Positions 9,675 to 17,040 of a DNA stretch of 64,000 nucleotides are shown here, one piece after another; the stretch's first letter is position 1, and the number at the start of each line of letters is the position of its first letter. The notes below the pieces were generated by a model. That model was not told the origin of the DNA. It worked only from the letters and a program-made list of their open reading frames with translations, and did not search any database. The position numbers were made by a program, and so were the translations under genes. Origin of the DNA: an uncultured bacterium (GTDB lineage Bacteria; Planctomycetota; UBA1135; GCA-002686595); NCBI GenBank assembly GCA_938075305.1, contig CALJGV010000010.1:248001-312000 (forward strand), read 5' to 3'.

Positions 9675-11765
9675 ATGAGCCGATCGCGCTTCCTGGGCCT
9701 CTTCGCCCTCCCCGTCCTCGTTGCGAGCGCCACCGCGTTCCCCCTGGACGTTTCCAGCGACTTCGACGCCGCCATCGACCTGTGGTCGCGCGGCCGCAAG
9801 CAGGAGGCGCTCGACGCGATGCGTCGCATGCTCGCTTCCGACCCGGAACCGGCCGAGGTCTTCCAGGTCTACCTCGCCGCGGACTCGGACACCCTCGCCG
9901 ACTTCATGGCAGAGGGCGACGAGTACACCCAGGTCGCCATGCGCTTCATCGAGCGCGCGAGCCTCGGTCGCGCCGAGCTGCGTGACGACGAGGGCTCGAT
10001 CCGGAGCCTCGTGCGCGAGTACATGGGCGCCACCACCACGGCCGATCGCCTCTCGGCGCTCTCGCGCATCAGCGCGCAGCACGGTGAGTACGCGGTGCCG
10101 ATGTTCGTGAACGTCCTCGGGGACGACAGCGATCCCGAGCGCGTCACCGACGCCATGCTCGCGGTGCAGACCATGGGCCCCGCCGCGGTTCAGCCCCTGC
10201 TGGCTGCCCTCGCGTCCGAGAACGACTTCCAGCGGCGCAACGTCGTCATGGCGCTCGGCAACATTGCCGACCCCCGCGCGGGCGCGGCGCTCCTGATGCA
10301 CGCCACCGCCGACGCCTCGGAGACGATTCGGGCGGCCGCGGCAGCCGGCGCCGAGCGCTGCGGCGCCGCCGGCGACCCCGCTGCTCTCTTCCTGCAGCTC
10401 GGCGATGACTACCACCACCGCCGGGCCTCGGTCCTCCGCGACCTGGACTACAGCGATGTGGTCTGGTCCTGGGGCGACGGCGTCCTCGTGGCGAACGAGA
10501 GCCCCCGCGCCATCTACAACAACGTGCTCGCCAAGGGCGCCTTCTACCACGCCCTTGGCCTCGCCCCTGACTCACAGGACGCCGTCGCTGGCATCGCCCG
10601 CGAGTCGGTGGACATTCAGTCCAAGCTGGCGGCCCTCGAGGGCGCCGGTGCGGACGTCGGTTCCCACCTCGAGGCCGCGAACGAGGGCATGCTGGCCGTG
10701 ATGAGTGCCGGCACCGCCGCCCTCGACCGTGCCCTGAACATGTCGGTGGCCTCGGGCGACTCCGCCACGGGCGGCCGCATCGCCGCGGTGCTCGGGGAGA
10801 TCGCCTCGGCCCCCACGGACGGCCTGAACGCCGCGCTGATCGGCGGCGGAGCCTCGATGGCCGGTGAGGCCGCCGTGGCCCTCGGCTTCATCGCCGCCCG
10901 CACCAACACCGCCGTGTCCGGCGACGTGGTCGCCGAGCTCGGCACCGCCGTGGGTCGCCGCGTGGTCAAGCTCGCGGTGATCATCGACGGGGACGCTCAG
11001 CGCGCCTCCGACCTGATCGCCGCGCTCGACGGCCAGGGCGTCCTTGCCCAGCACGCCGGCAGCGCCGCCCAGGGGCTCGTGATGCTCGGCCAGCTGGGCG
11101 GTATCGACACCATCCTGGTGGGCGATGACCTCCCGGACCTCACCACCGACGCCGTGATCTCCCGCGTGCGCCAGAACCCCGCCTTCGAGGGGACCCCGAC
11201 CTACCTGCTCACCGCGGACGAGGACCTGGCCGACGCCTACGGCGACCGGATCCAGGGCAGCTTCGCCGGGGCCGACGGGATCGACGCCCTCTCCGAGGTC
11301 TTCGAGGCCCGCCTTGACGAGAACCGCGCCCGCGCGGACGCCCTCGCTGAGAGCGCCGCGAAGGCCCTGCGCATGCTCGGCTGGCGCGGCAACTCGGACC
11401 TCTCCGGCGCCGTCGCTGGCCTCGCAGCGGCCACCGAGGGCCGCCGTGACGGCATCGCGGTCCCCGCGCTCCACACGATCGGCCTGATCGGCGACGCCTC
11501 CCATGTGGACGTCGCCCTGGCGGTCCTTTCCAACGGAGACGCCTCGGACGAGAGCCGCATCGCTGCGGCCGAGGCCGTGGGCATGATCGGCGGTCGCATC
11601 GACCTCGCCGCCACCGTCTCGAGTGCCATGCGCGAGGTGATGGACAGCGACGCCAGCCTCGAGCTTCGCACGGCCACCGCCAAGTCCCTGGGTCACATGA
11701 ACCTCGGGGCGGAATCCCGCGCCGGCGTCCTCGAGAGCGTCCGCTCGCGAGTCGGCGCCCAGTGA
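9675..11765 (+). CDS. Exported HEAT-repeat protein with embedded receiver-like domain
   Basis: A 696-residue protein. It begins with a signal peptide (about residues 1-20, FLGLFALPVLVASATAF), followed by a TPR-like helical pair and several HEAT-type repeats such as AVQPLLAALASENDFQRRNV and NIADPRAGAALLMHATAD. Around residues 435-540 the fold changes: KLAVIIDGDAQRASDLIAAL, TILVGDDLPDLTTDAVI and PTYLLTADEDL match the beta1, beta3 and beta4 blocks of a CheY-type receiver. The site of the phosphorylated Asp seems to be Gly, so it is probably a non-phosphorylated pseudo-receiver. HEAT repeats resume afterwards. The ATG at 9675 is chosen because it begins the signal peptide. A perfect hairpin follows the gene. 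The function is unknown; a scaffold role is likely. Confidence 0.7.
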   Translation: MSRSRFLGLFALPVLVASATAFPLDVSSDFDAAIDLWSRGRKQEALDAMRRMLASDPEPAEVFQVYLAADSDTLADFMAEGDEYTQVAMRFIERASLGRAELRDDEGSIRSLVREYMGATTTADRLSALSRISAQHGEYAVPMFVNVLGDDSDPERVTDAMLAVQTMGPAAVQPLLAALASENDFQRRNVVMALGNIADPRAGAALLMHATADASETIRAAAAAGAERCGAAGDPAALFLQLGDDYHHRRASVLRDLDYSDVVWSWGDGVLVANESPRAIYNNVLAKGAFYHALGLAPDSQDAVAGIARESVDIQSKLAALEGAGADVGSHLEAANEGMLAVMSAGTAALDRALNMSVASGDSATGGRIAAVLGEIASAPTDGLNAALIGGGASMAGEAAVALGFIAARTNTAVSGDVVAELGTAVGRRVVKLAVIIDGDAQRASDLIAALDGQGVLAQHAGSAAQGLVMLGQLGGIDTILVGDDLPDLTTDAVISRVRQNPAFEGTPTYLLTADEDLADAYGDRIQGSFAGADGIDALSEVFEARLDENRARADALAESAAKALRMLGWRGNSDLSGAVAGLAAATEGRRDGIAVPALHTIGLIGDASHVDVALAVLSNGDASDESRIAAAEAVGMIGGRIDLAATVSSAMREVMDSDASLELRTATAKSLGHMNLGAESRAGVLESVRSRVGAQ

Positions 11766-11844
11766 GACACGCCGCCGGGCGAAGTGTCCCAGGCGGCCCC
11801 GCCTGCGACGCATTCCCACGGCGTTCTTGCACGTGAAAAAAACT

Positions 11845-11880
11845 GCGAGGCCCGCTGCCGCTCACGGCAGCGGGCCTCGC
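11845..11880. terminator. Perfect 16-bp stem terminator-like hairpin
   Basis: GCGAGGCCCGCTGCCG (11845-11860) is fully complementary to 11865-11880 around the loop CTCA. A run of seven A lies on its left side (11836-11842) and would be the U tract for leftward transcription. On the plus strand it separates the HEAT gene from tRNA-Thr. Confidence 0.75.
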
Positions 11881-11954
11881 TATGATTTCCCGCCGCTCGG
11901 CAGACGGGCCGGTGCGCCGATCTCGGTCACCAGTTCAGCTCCCGGGCACTGAAG

Positions 11955-12029
11955 GCCAGAGTAGCTCAGTGGTAGAGCACTGCTTTCGTAAAGCAGCGGT
12001 CACGGGTTCAAATCCCGTCTCTGGCTCCA
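11955..12029 (+). tRNA. tRNA-Thr (anticodon CGT)
   Basis: Cloverleaf: acceptor GCCAGAG pairs with CTCTGGC, D-loop segment GCTCAGTGGTAGAGC, anticodon stem CTGCT/AGCAG with loop TTCGTAA (anticodon CGT), T-arm CGGGTTCAAATCCCG, discriminator T and encoded CCA. It reads ACG codons. It lies 30 bp before the BtpA-family gene and may share its transcript. Confidence 0.97.
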
Positions 12030-12058
12030 CTTCCCTTCGCGCTCCAGGAGGGGCCGAG

Positions 12059-12859
12059 ATGCCGAGTCCCCTCGACCCGAAGGAGCGCCTGATCGGCGTC
12101 CTGCACCTGCTGCCGACCCCGGGTGTGCTCGCGGGCGGCGGCGGGGCGATGGAGGCTCTCCTCGCCCACGCGATTCAGGACGCTGAGGCCTACGTGGCTG
12201 GTGGGATCTCGACCCTCGTGGTGGAGAACTACCACGACGCTCCGTTCTTCAAGGACGACGCCGGCCCGGCGACCCACGCCGCCATGACCGTGGCCGCGAG
12301 CCGAGTGCTCGCCGTCCCCGGCGTCCAGGGTCTTGGGATCAACGTCCTGCGGAACGACGCCGAGGGCGCCCTGGGGATCGCCGCAGCGGTGGGCGCGAGC
12401 TTCGTGCGGATCAACGTCCACACGGGCTCCATGTACACCGACCAGGGGCTGATCGAAGGTCAGGCAGCCAGGACCATACGGACGCGCGCCGGGCTCTGCC
12501 CCGCGGTCGAGATCTTCGCCGATGTGCACGTGAAGCACGCCACGCCCGTGGCGGGCGAGGTCCTCGAGGACGCTGCGCGAGACGCGGTCCATCGTGGGCG
12601 AGCGGATGGGCTCATCGTGTCCGGTGTGGCCACGGGGGCCGCGCCGGATCCTGAACGTGTGGAGCGGGTGCGGCGAGCGGTTGGGACCGATGTGCCGATC
12701 CTGATCGGTTCGGGGTTCAGCCTCGGGAACGCGGCTTCGCTCCTGGCGCACGCGGACCGCGCGATCGTCGGGACCGCGGCGAAGGAGGGCGGCGACGTCC
12801 TCGCCCCGGTCTGTGCCGAGCGCGTCCGGGAGCTCGTGGCGGCGGCCCAGCAGGTCTGA
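12059..12859 (+). CDS. BtpA/SgcQ family TIM-barrel protein
   Basis: A 266-residue protein of the BtpA family, named for a cyanobacterial protein needed for photosystem I accumulation but widespread in non-phototrophs, where its activity is not established. Family blocks visible are IGVLHLLPTPG, GGISTLVVENYHDAPFF, HAAMTVAAS, GINVLRNDAEGALGIAAAVGA, FVRINVHTG, TDQGLIEGQA, FADVHVKHA and ILIGSGFSLGNA, all consistent with a (beta/alpha)8 barrel. The start at 12059 has a strong Shine-Dalgarno (AGGAGG, 8 nt upstream). Upstream in-frame sequence runs through the tRNA and is not coding. It lies directly behind tRNA-Thr and is convergent with thrB. Confidence 0.85.
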   Translation: MPSPLDPKERLIGVLHLLPTPGVLAGGGGAMEALLAHAIQDAEAYVAGGISTLVVENYHDAPFFKDDAGPATHAAMTVAASRVLAVPGVQGLGINVLRNDAEGALGIAAAVGASFVRINVHTGSMYTDQGLIEGQAARTIRTRAGLCPAVEIFADVHVKHATPVAGEVLEDAARDAVHRGRADGLIVSGVATGAAPDPERVERVRRAVGTDVPILIGSGFSLGNAASLLAHADRAIVGTAAKEGGDVLAPVCAERVRELVAAAQQV

Positions 12860-12891
12860 CCCCGCGCGGCTCGCGAGAGCGCGGAAGGGGA

Positions 12892-12906
12892 GGCCGCCGA
12901 GCGGCC
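12892..12906. terminator. Small hairpin between btpA-like and thrB genes
   Basis: GGCCGC (12892-12897) and GCGGCC (12901-12906) form a short stem with loop CGA in the convergent gap. It is weak, with no U tract. Confidence 0.25.
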
Positions 12907-12956
12907 GGTCCATGGGCGCGCGAGGGCAGGTGGCGACGTGGCGGGCAGTGGGTCGC

Positions 12957-13856
12957 TCAGCCCCGGAATGGCTTGGGGGCGTGGGGCTCGAAGGGGACCA
13001 CCCGCGCGCCGCCGCCCTCCAGAGGGGCTGAGAGGGCGGCGCAGACCGCCTCCATCTGGCCCTGCGGTCCGATCGCCACGAGCCCGGACCCGGCCCCGCT
13101 GAGGCACGCGGCGTGGGCTCCAGCCTCGAGGGCAGCCTGAATCGCGGCGTCGGCCCCGGGGATCAAGACTCGCCGGAAGCGCTCATGGAGGCGGTCGTGG
13201 ACCCCGAGCCGGAGCCGCGTGGGGTCGCCCGTGCGGAGCCCGTCGAGGAGGAGCGCCAGGCGCCGCGGATTCTCCACGGCGTCCTGGAAGGGAATCGTCT
13301 CGGGGAGGACCGCGCGTGACTGCTCGGTAAAGAGCGGGGTGCTGGGCCAGGCCACGGCGAACCCCAGGGAGTCGTGAACAGGCTGCTGGAGGATCTCGAG
13401 GCCGGCGTCGTGGGGCACGGCGAGGGCGCAGCCGCCGAGCAGGGATGCCGCTGCGTTGTCGGGGTGCCCCTCGAGCTCGATGGCAAGCTCCACCAGGGGA
13501 GTGCGGTCCTCGTGTTGGATCGAAGAGGCCTCCGCGGCGATGAGCAGGCCCGCGGCGGTGGCGGCGCCGCTGCTGCCGAAGCCGCGGCCCACGGGGATCT
13601 CGGACGAGAGGCGAATCGTGAGCGCGGGCAGCCGGACGCCGAAGCGCGCGGCGTACAGGCTCAGGGCTCGGAGCACGAGGTCCTCCTCGGCGGGCCAGGT
13701 GGCGGCGGGGGTCCACTCGATCAACGGGGCGCGGTGACCGTCCGCGACCTCGACCTCGGCCTCGAGGAACAGACCGAGGCACAGCCCGAGGAAGTCGAAG
13801 CCTGGCCCGAGGTTGGAGGTGGAAGAGGGGACTCTCAGGGAGAAGCGCTCGCTCAT
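12957..13856 (-). CDS. thrB: Homoserine kinase
   Basis: ThrB phosphorylates homoserine to O-phosphohomoserine, the precursor of threonine. The 299-residue protein belongs to the GHMP kinase family. It has the N-terminal VPSSTSNLGPGFDFLGL motif, the ATP-binding motif PVGRGFGSSGAATAAGLL near residue 90, ELEGHPDNAAASLLGG for phosphate and substrate contacts, and the C-terminal CLSGAGSGLVAI motif. The length is typical. The ATG at 13856 starts the conserved N-terminus and is 7 nt after a TAGAAT box. An inverted repeat ATGTCG-N6-CGACAT lies next to that box and may be an operator. No other threonine biosynthesis gene is in the window. Confidence 0.93.
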   Translation of the reverse strand: MSERFSLRVPSSTSNLGPGFDFLGLCLGLFLEAEVEVADGHRAPLIEWTPAATWPAEEDLVLRALSLYAARFGVRLPALTIRLSSEIPVGRGFGSSGAATAAGLLIAAEASSIQHEDRTPLVELAIELEGHPDNAAASLLGGCALAVPHDAGLEILQQPVHDSLGFAVAWPSTPLFTEQSRAVLPETIPFQDAVENPRRLALLLDGLRTGDPTRLRLGVHDRLHERFRRVLIPGADAAIQAALEAGAHAACLSGAGSGLVAIGPQGQMEAVCAALSAPLEGGGARVVPFEPHAPKPFRG

Positions 13857-13863
13857 GACCACC

Positions 13864-13869
13864 ATTCTA
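13864..13869 (-). promoter_or_regulatory. -10 box TAGAAT for thrB
   Basis: On the minus strand TAGAAT lies 7 nt before the thrB ATG. It is one of the best matches to TATAAT in the short-spacing set. Confidence 0.5.
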
Positions 13870-13886
13870 TGTCGTCCATGCGACAT
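13869..13886. promoter_or_regulatory. Operator-like inverted repeat ATGTCG-N6-CGACAT
   Basis: Two perfect 6-bp arms (13869-13874 and 13881-13886) separated by 6 bp. It lies between the thrB -10 and the -35 of the divergent 88-residue gene, a placement suited to a repressor site. Confidence 0.4.
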
Positions 13887-13888
13887 TC

Positions 13889-13917
13889 TTGCTGTTGGCC
13901 TGGCGGATGGCTAACGT
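13889..13917 (+). promoter_or_regulatory. Promoter for the 88-residue gene
   Basis: TTGCTG (13889-13894), 17-bp spacer, TAACGT (13912-13917). It predicts a transcript start near 13925 and a leader of about 120 nt ending in a strong Shine-Dalgarno. Confidence 0.5.
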
Positions 13918-14043
13918 GTGGAAGTCGAAGCGCCGGCCGCACCTGGCGCGACGATTCCTTCCCGGGTCTGTACGGCTCACCTGCTCCGCCGCCCCGACTC
14001 TGGAATTCCACGCCCCGCACCGTAGGAACCAGGAGGTTGCTCC

Positions 14044-14310
14044 ATGTCCGTCGACTTCACCTGTGATGAGAAGGACCGTTTCTCTTCCCGTCTGTCCACG
14101 ATCCCTGGGATCCGACCGCTCCCCTCGGTCGGGGACTGGATCCTCCTGGAGGTGACCAAGCCCCAGGAGATCGCCCGCAAGGTGAACCGGCGGCTCGAGC
14201 CCGGGATCATGAGCGTCCCGCGCGGCATGGAGGGCGCCGTCCGCGTCCACGTCGGCGACCCCAAGATCAACGAACAGGTCCTGCGGACGCTCCGCGACCT
14301 CGTCGCCTGA
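14044..14310 (+). CDS. Hypothetical protein, 88 residues
   Basis: I do not recognise this small protein. It is charged and soluble, with no signal peptide, Cys residues beyond one, or membrane segment. Readable blocks are GDWILLEVTKPQEIARKVNR, then PGIMSVPRGMEGAVRVHVGD and a C-terminal helix NEQVLRTLRDLVA. The pattern suggests a compact alpha/beta domain. Expression evidence in the sequence is unusually good for such a small gene: a -35/-10 pair at 13889-13917, a Shine-Dalgarno AGGAGG 8 nt before the ATG, and an 8-bp hairpin 55 nt after the stop. It is therefore likely a real, separately transcribed gene. Confidence 0.65.
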   Translation: MSVDFTCDEKDRFSSRLSTIPGIRPLPSVGDWILLEVTKPQEIARKVNRRLEPGIMSVPRGMEGAVRVHVGDPKINEQVLRTLRDLVA

Positions 14311-14364
14311 TCGACGCGCTCCGCGGCCAGCGCGGGCCTCAGCCCGCCGTGACTCCCCGATGAT

Positions 14365-14384
14365 CCGCCGCGCCCGCGCGGCGG
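14365..14384 (+). terminator. Hairpin after the 88-residue gene
   Basis: CCGCCGCG (14365-14372) pairs with CGCGGCGG (14377-14384) around CCCG. It lies between the small gene and the -10-like box of the M28 peptidase gene. There is no strong U tract. Confidence 0.45.
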
Positions 14385-14401
14385 GTCGTCGCCCCCGAAG
14401 C

Positions 14402-14407
14402 TATCCT
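14402..14407 (+). promoter_or_regulatory. -10-like box TATCCT for the M28 peptidase
   Basis: TATCCT lies 6 nt before the ATG at 14414. No Shine-Dalgarno fits between them, consistent with leaderless start. Confidence 0.45.
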
Positions 14408-14413
14408 CGGGTC

Positions 14414-15856
14414 ATGCTCAGACTGCTCTGCCCGCTGCTCGTCCTCGCGCCCGGTGCGTTCGCCCTCCAGGACTCCGAGTCGTTCCCCGGCGACCTCACC
14501 GTCAGCGCGGAGGTCCGCGCGGACGAACTCCGAGGTCATGTCCAGGCTCTCGCGTCGGATGCCATGCAGGGGCGCGCCATGGGGAGCGAGGGGAGCCACG
14601 CCACCGCGCGCTACCTGGCCGCTCGGCTGGCGGCGGCTGGCTTCGAGCCCGGGGCGGGCGAAGGCTCCTACCTCCAGCGGATCCCGCTGGAACGGGTGAC
14701 CTACAGCGGCGTGCCTGAGCTGCGCGTCCGGGGCAAGGGGCTCGACGAGGTGCTCTACAACGGGGAGAGCTTCACGTTCTCGTCGAGGGGGAGCGTGCCC
14801 GGTGAGCCGAGGACCTTCCGGGTGCAGGTGGTCCGGGAGGAGTCCGACCTCCCGGCGGAGGCCAGCGGCGACCTGGCGCTGGTCATGACCACGTCGGCCA
14901 TGAAGTCACGGCGCTGGTTGAGCGAGGCCGGACACGGACGAGGCGAGGGCTTCGGGATGATCGTCCTCCCACGCAAGGCCAAGGCGCGCGAGCGTTCGAC
15001 GCCGCAGGGGAGCTCCCTCGGCCCCGCCAGCGGCGGCGGGGGATCGTCGATTCAGCTCTCCGTCCGAGGCGAGTGGAGCGAGCGCTTTTCGAACGGGGAC
15101 ATTGAGGAGGTCACGCTCGACGCGAAGGCCTCGGTGGAGGAGGGCGAGGACTTCAACGTCGTGGGCTTCCTCCCCGGCGCTGGCACGCCCGCGTCGCCGG
15201 AACTCGCGGATCAGATCGTCGTCCTCTCCGCGCACCGGGACCACATCGGCGTGAGCTCGCGGATCCAGCGCGGGGACCCGGAGGCCGACGCGATCATGAA
15301 CGGCGCGGACGACGACGCCTCGGGCTGCGCGGCGGTGATGGAGGTGGCCGAGGCGCTCGCCGCGGGGGACCGCCCCGTGCGCTCCGTGCTCGCGATCTTC
15401 GACACGGGCGAGGAGCGCGGCTTCGTGGGGTCGAGCTACTGGGTGGCTCACCCGACGCACCCGATCGATCGGGTCGTCTGCGCCCTCAACTTCGAGATGC
15501 TGGGCCGCCCGGACCCGTTGGTGGGTGGCGCGGGGAACGTGTGGCTCACCGGAGACGACCGCTCCAGCCTCGGCCCCGAGCTCCGCAAGCGGGGTATCGC
15601 CATCAAGTCGGACCTGCGTCCGGCCATGAGCTTCTTCACCCGCTCCGACAACGTCCCCTTCGCGAGGGCCGGAATCGTGGCCCAGACCCTCTCGACCTAC
15701 GGCGAGCACACGGACTACCACCAGCCCTCGGACGAGTGGGACACGCTCGACTACGAGCACATGGAGGCTGCCGTCAAGGTCTGCCTCGAGGCGGCAGAGG
15801 CGCTCGTCGCCGGGACCTGGCGTCCGGTCTGGAACGAGGGCGAACCGCGCCTCTGA
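14414..15856 (+). CDS. Exported M28-family metallopeptidase
   Basis: A 480-residue secreted zinc aminopeptidase-like protein. The signal peptide is MLRLLCPLLVLAPGAFALQ. The catalytic domain in the second half has the M28 ligands in order: the first His with Asp in LSAHRDHIGV, the bridging Asp in NGADDDASGCAAVMEVAEAL, the Glu pair in FDTGEERGFVGSSYW, an Asp/Glu ligand in NFEMLG and the last His in EHTDYHQPSDEWDT. Between the signal and the catalytic domain a protease-associated (PA-like) insertion is probable. The start at 14414 is set by the signal peptide and the -10-like box. It probably degrades peptides in the periplasm or outside. Confidence 0.88.
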   Translation: MLRLLCPLLVLAPGAFALQDSESFPGDLTVSAEVRADELRGHVQALASDAMQGRAMGSEGSHATARYLAARLAAAGFEPGAGEGSYLQRIPLERVTYSGVPELRVRGKGLDEVLYNGESFTFSSRGSVPGEPRTFRVQVVREESDLPAEASGDLALVMTTSAMKSRRWLSEAGHGRGEGFGMIVLPRKAKARERSTPQGSSLGPASGGGGSSIQLSVRGEWSERFSNGDIEEVTLDAKASVEEGEDFNVVGFLPGAGTPASPELADQIVVLSAHRDHIGVSSRIQRGDPEADAIMNGADDDASGCAAVMEVAEALAAGDRPVRSVLAIFDTGEERGFVGSSYWVAHPTHPIDRVVCALNFEMLGRPDPLVGGAGNVWLTGDDRSSLGPELRKRGIAIKSDLRPAMSFFTRSDNVPFARAGIVAQTLSTYGEHTDYHQPSDEWDTLDYEHMEAAVKVCLEAAEALVAGTWRPVWNEGEPRL

Positions 15857-15968
15857 TCGACCGCGGACCACCCGAAACCCGAGCGGGGGCGCGAAAGTCG
15901 CGGCCTCGCTCGCTAATCTCTTCGCTCGCAGCGCAGTGGCGCGAGCACCGAGACTCAGGGGGAATTTC

Positions 15969-16889
15969 ATGGCCTCAAGCACGAAGACCAAGAGCGACAA
16001 GCCGAAGAGCAAGGGCAAGGACGGCCAGGGGCGCGGGCGCGCATCGCGCGCCAAGGACAAGCCCGGCAAGGAGGGCAAGAAGCGGGACCGGCGGATGAAC
16101 GCCAAGAACGCGGATCGCTACGAGCTGTACCAGCGGGCGGTCAACTCCCCGGAGACGGACATCGACTTCCTGGAGAAGGCCTACGCTCACTACCGGGACA
16201 AGAGGCCCATGCGCTTCCGCGAGGACTTCTGCGGCACCGCCTCCATGTGCGGCGAGTGGCTGAGCCGGGACCCTGAGCGGAGCGCCGAAGGCGTCGACCT
16301 GGACCCCGAGCCGATCGAGTGGGGCAAGCGCCACAACTTCACCAAGGTGAAGGACGGGACCGAGCGCGTGGAGTTCCGCCTCGACGACGTGCGCTCGCCG
16401 TCGGCCCACAAGCCGGACATCACCGCGGCTCAGAACTTCAGCTACTGGTGCTTCAAGACGCGCAAGGAGCTGCTCGACTACTGCAAGTCGGTGCGTGAGA
16501 ACCTCGCCGACGACGGCATCTTCGTGATGGACCTCTATGGCGGCCCCGAGGCCACCGTGGAGCAGGAGGAGCTTCGCTCCCTGGGTGGCGGGATCGAGTA
16601 CGTCTGGGACCAGCGCGAGTACGTGCCTGGGACCGGCCAGTTCCTCACGGCCATCCACTTCCGTTTCCGCGACGGCTCGGAGCTGACCAACGCCTTCGAG
16701 TACGACTGGCGCTTCTGGCACCTCGGTGAGATCCGCGACGTGCTCTACGACGCAGGCTTCTCGGACGTGACGACCTGGTTCGAGGGCACGGATCCCGACG
16801 ACGAGGACGAGGGCGATGGGGTCTTCGAGATCGACGAGCGCGGGGAGAACTGCGAGGCCTGGCTGGGCTACCTCGTCTCGGCGAAGTGA
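15969..16889 (+). CDS. Class I SAM-dependent methyltransferase with basic N-terminal tail
   Basis: A 306-residue protein. The first 40 residues are almost only Lys, Arg, Ser, Gly and Asp, probably disordered and nucleic-acid binding. The remainder is a Rossmann methyltransferase. REDFCGTASMCGEWLSRDP replaces the classical motif I region, GVDLDPEPIEWGKRHN gives the acidic SAM ribose ligand, and FRLDDVRSP and ITAAQNFSYWCFKTRKELLDY follow. The closest architecture I know is the methyltransferase-25-like group found in planctomycetes. The substrate is unknown. The ATG at 15969 is preceded by a purine-rich CAGGGGGA. Translation from the Met at codon 43 would remove the tail. Confidence 0.7.
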   Translation: MASSTKTKSDKPKSKGKDGQGRGRASRAKDKPGKEGKKRDRRMNAKNADRYELYQRAVNSPETDIDFLEKAYAHYRDKRPMRFREDFCGTASMCGEWLSRDPERSAEGVDLDPEPIEWGKRHNFTKVKDGTERVEFRLDDVRSPSAHKPDITAAQNFSYWCFKTRKELLDYCKSVRENLADDGIFVMDLYGGPEATVEQEELRSLGGGIEYVWDQREYVPGTGQFLTAIHFRFRDGSELTNAFEYDWRFWHLGEIRDVLYDAGFSDVTTWFEGTDPDDEDEGDGVFEIDERGENCEAWLGYLVSAK

Positions 16890-16934
16890 GGCTCTGCCGC
16901 GACCGAGCTGCGAGCCCGACCGCTGATCCAAGCC

Positions 16935-16971
16935 AACGGCCCGGCGCCCCCTCAGGGAGCGCCGGGCCGTT
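16935..16971. terminator. Strong hairpin between convergent genes
   Basis: AACGGCCCGGCGC (16935-16947) is complementary to GCGCCGGGCCGTT (16959-16971) with an 11-nt loop. It lies between the methyltransferase and the MauE-like gene, able to act in both directions. Confidence 0.7.
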
Positions 16972-17040
16972 CAGTTAGCTCGGGGCTTCGGGTGTCAGGG
17001 ATTCGACGGGCATGCCGCAGGACGCCGCCCGCCGTGATGA

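Noticed and set aside
11881-11886. TATGAT as a promoter -10 for tRNA-Thr
   Set aside because: It is 68 bp from the tRNA, and the -35 position falls inside the perfect terminator stem with no TTGACA-like sequence.
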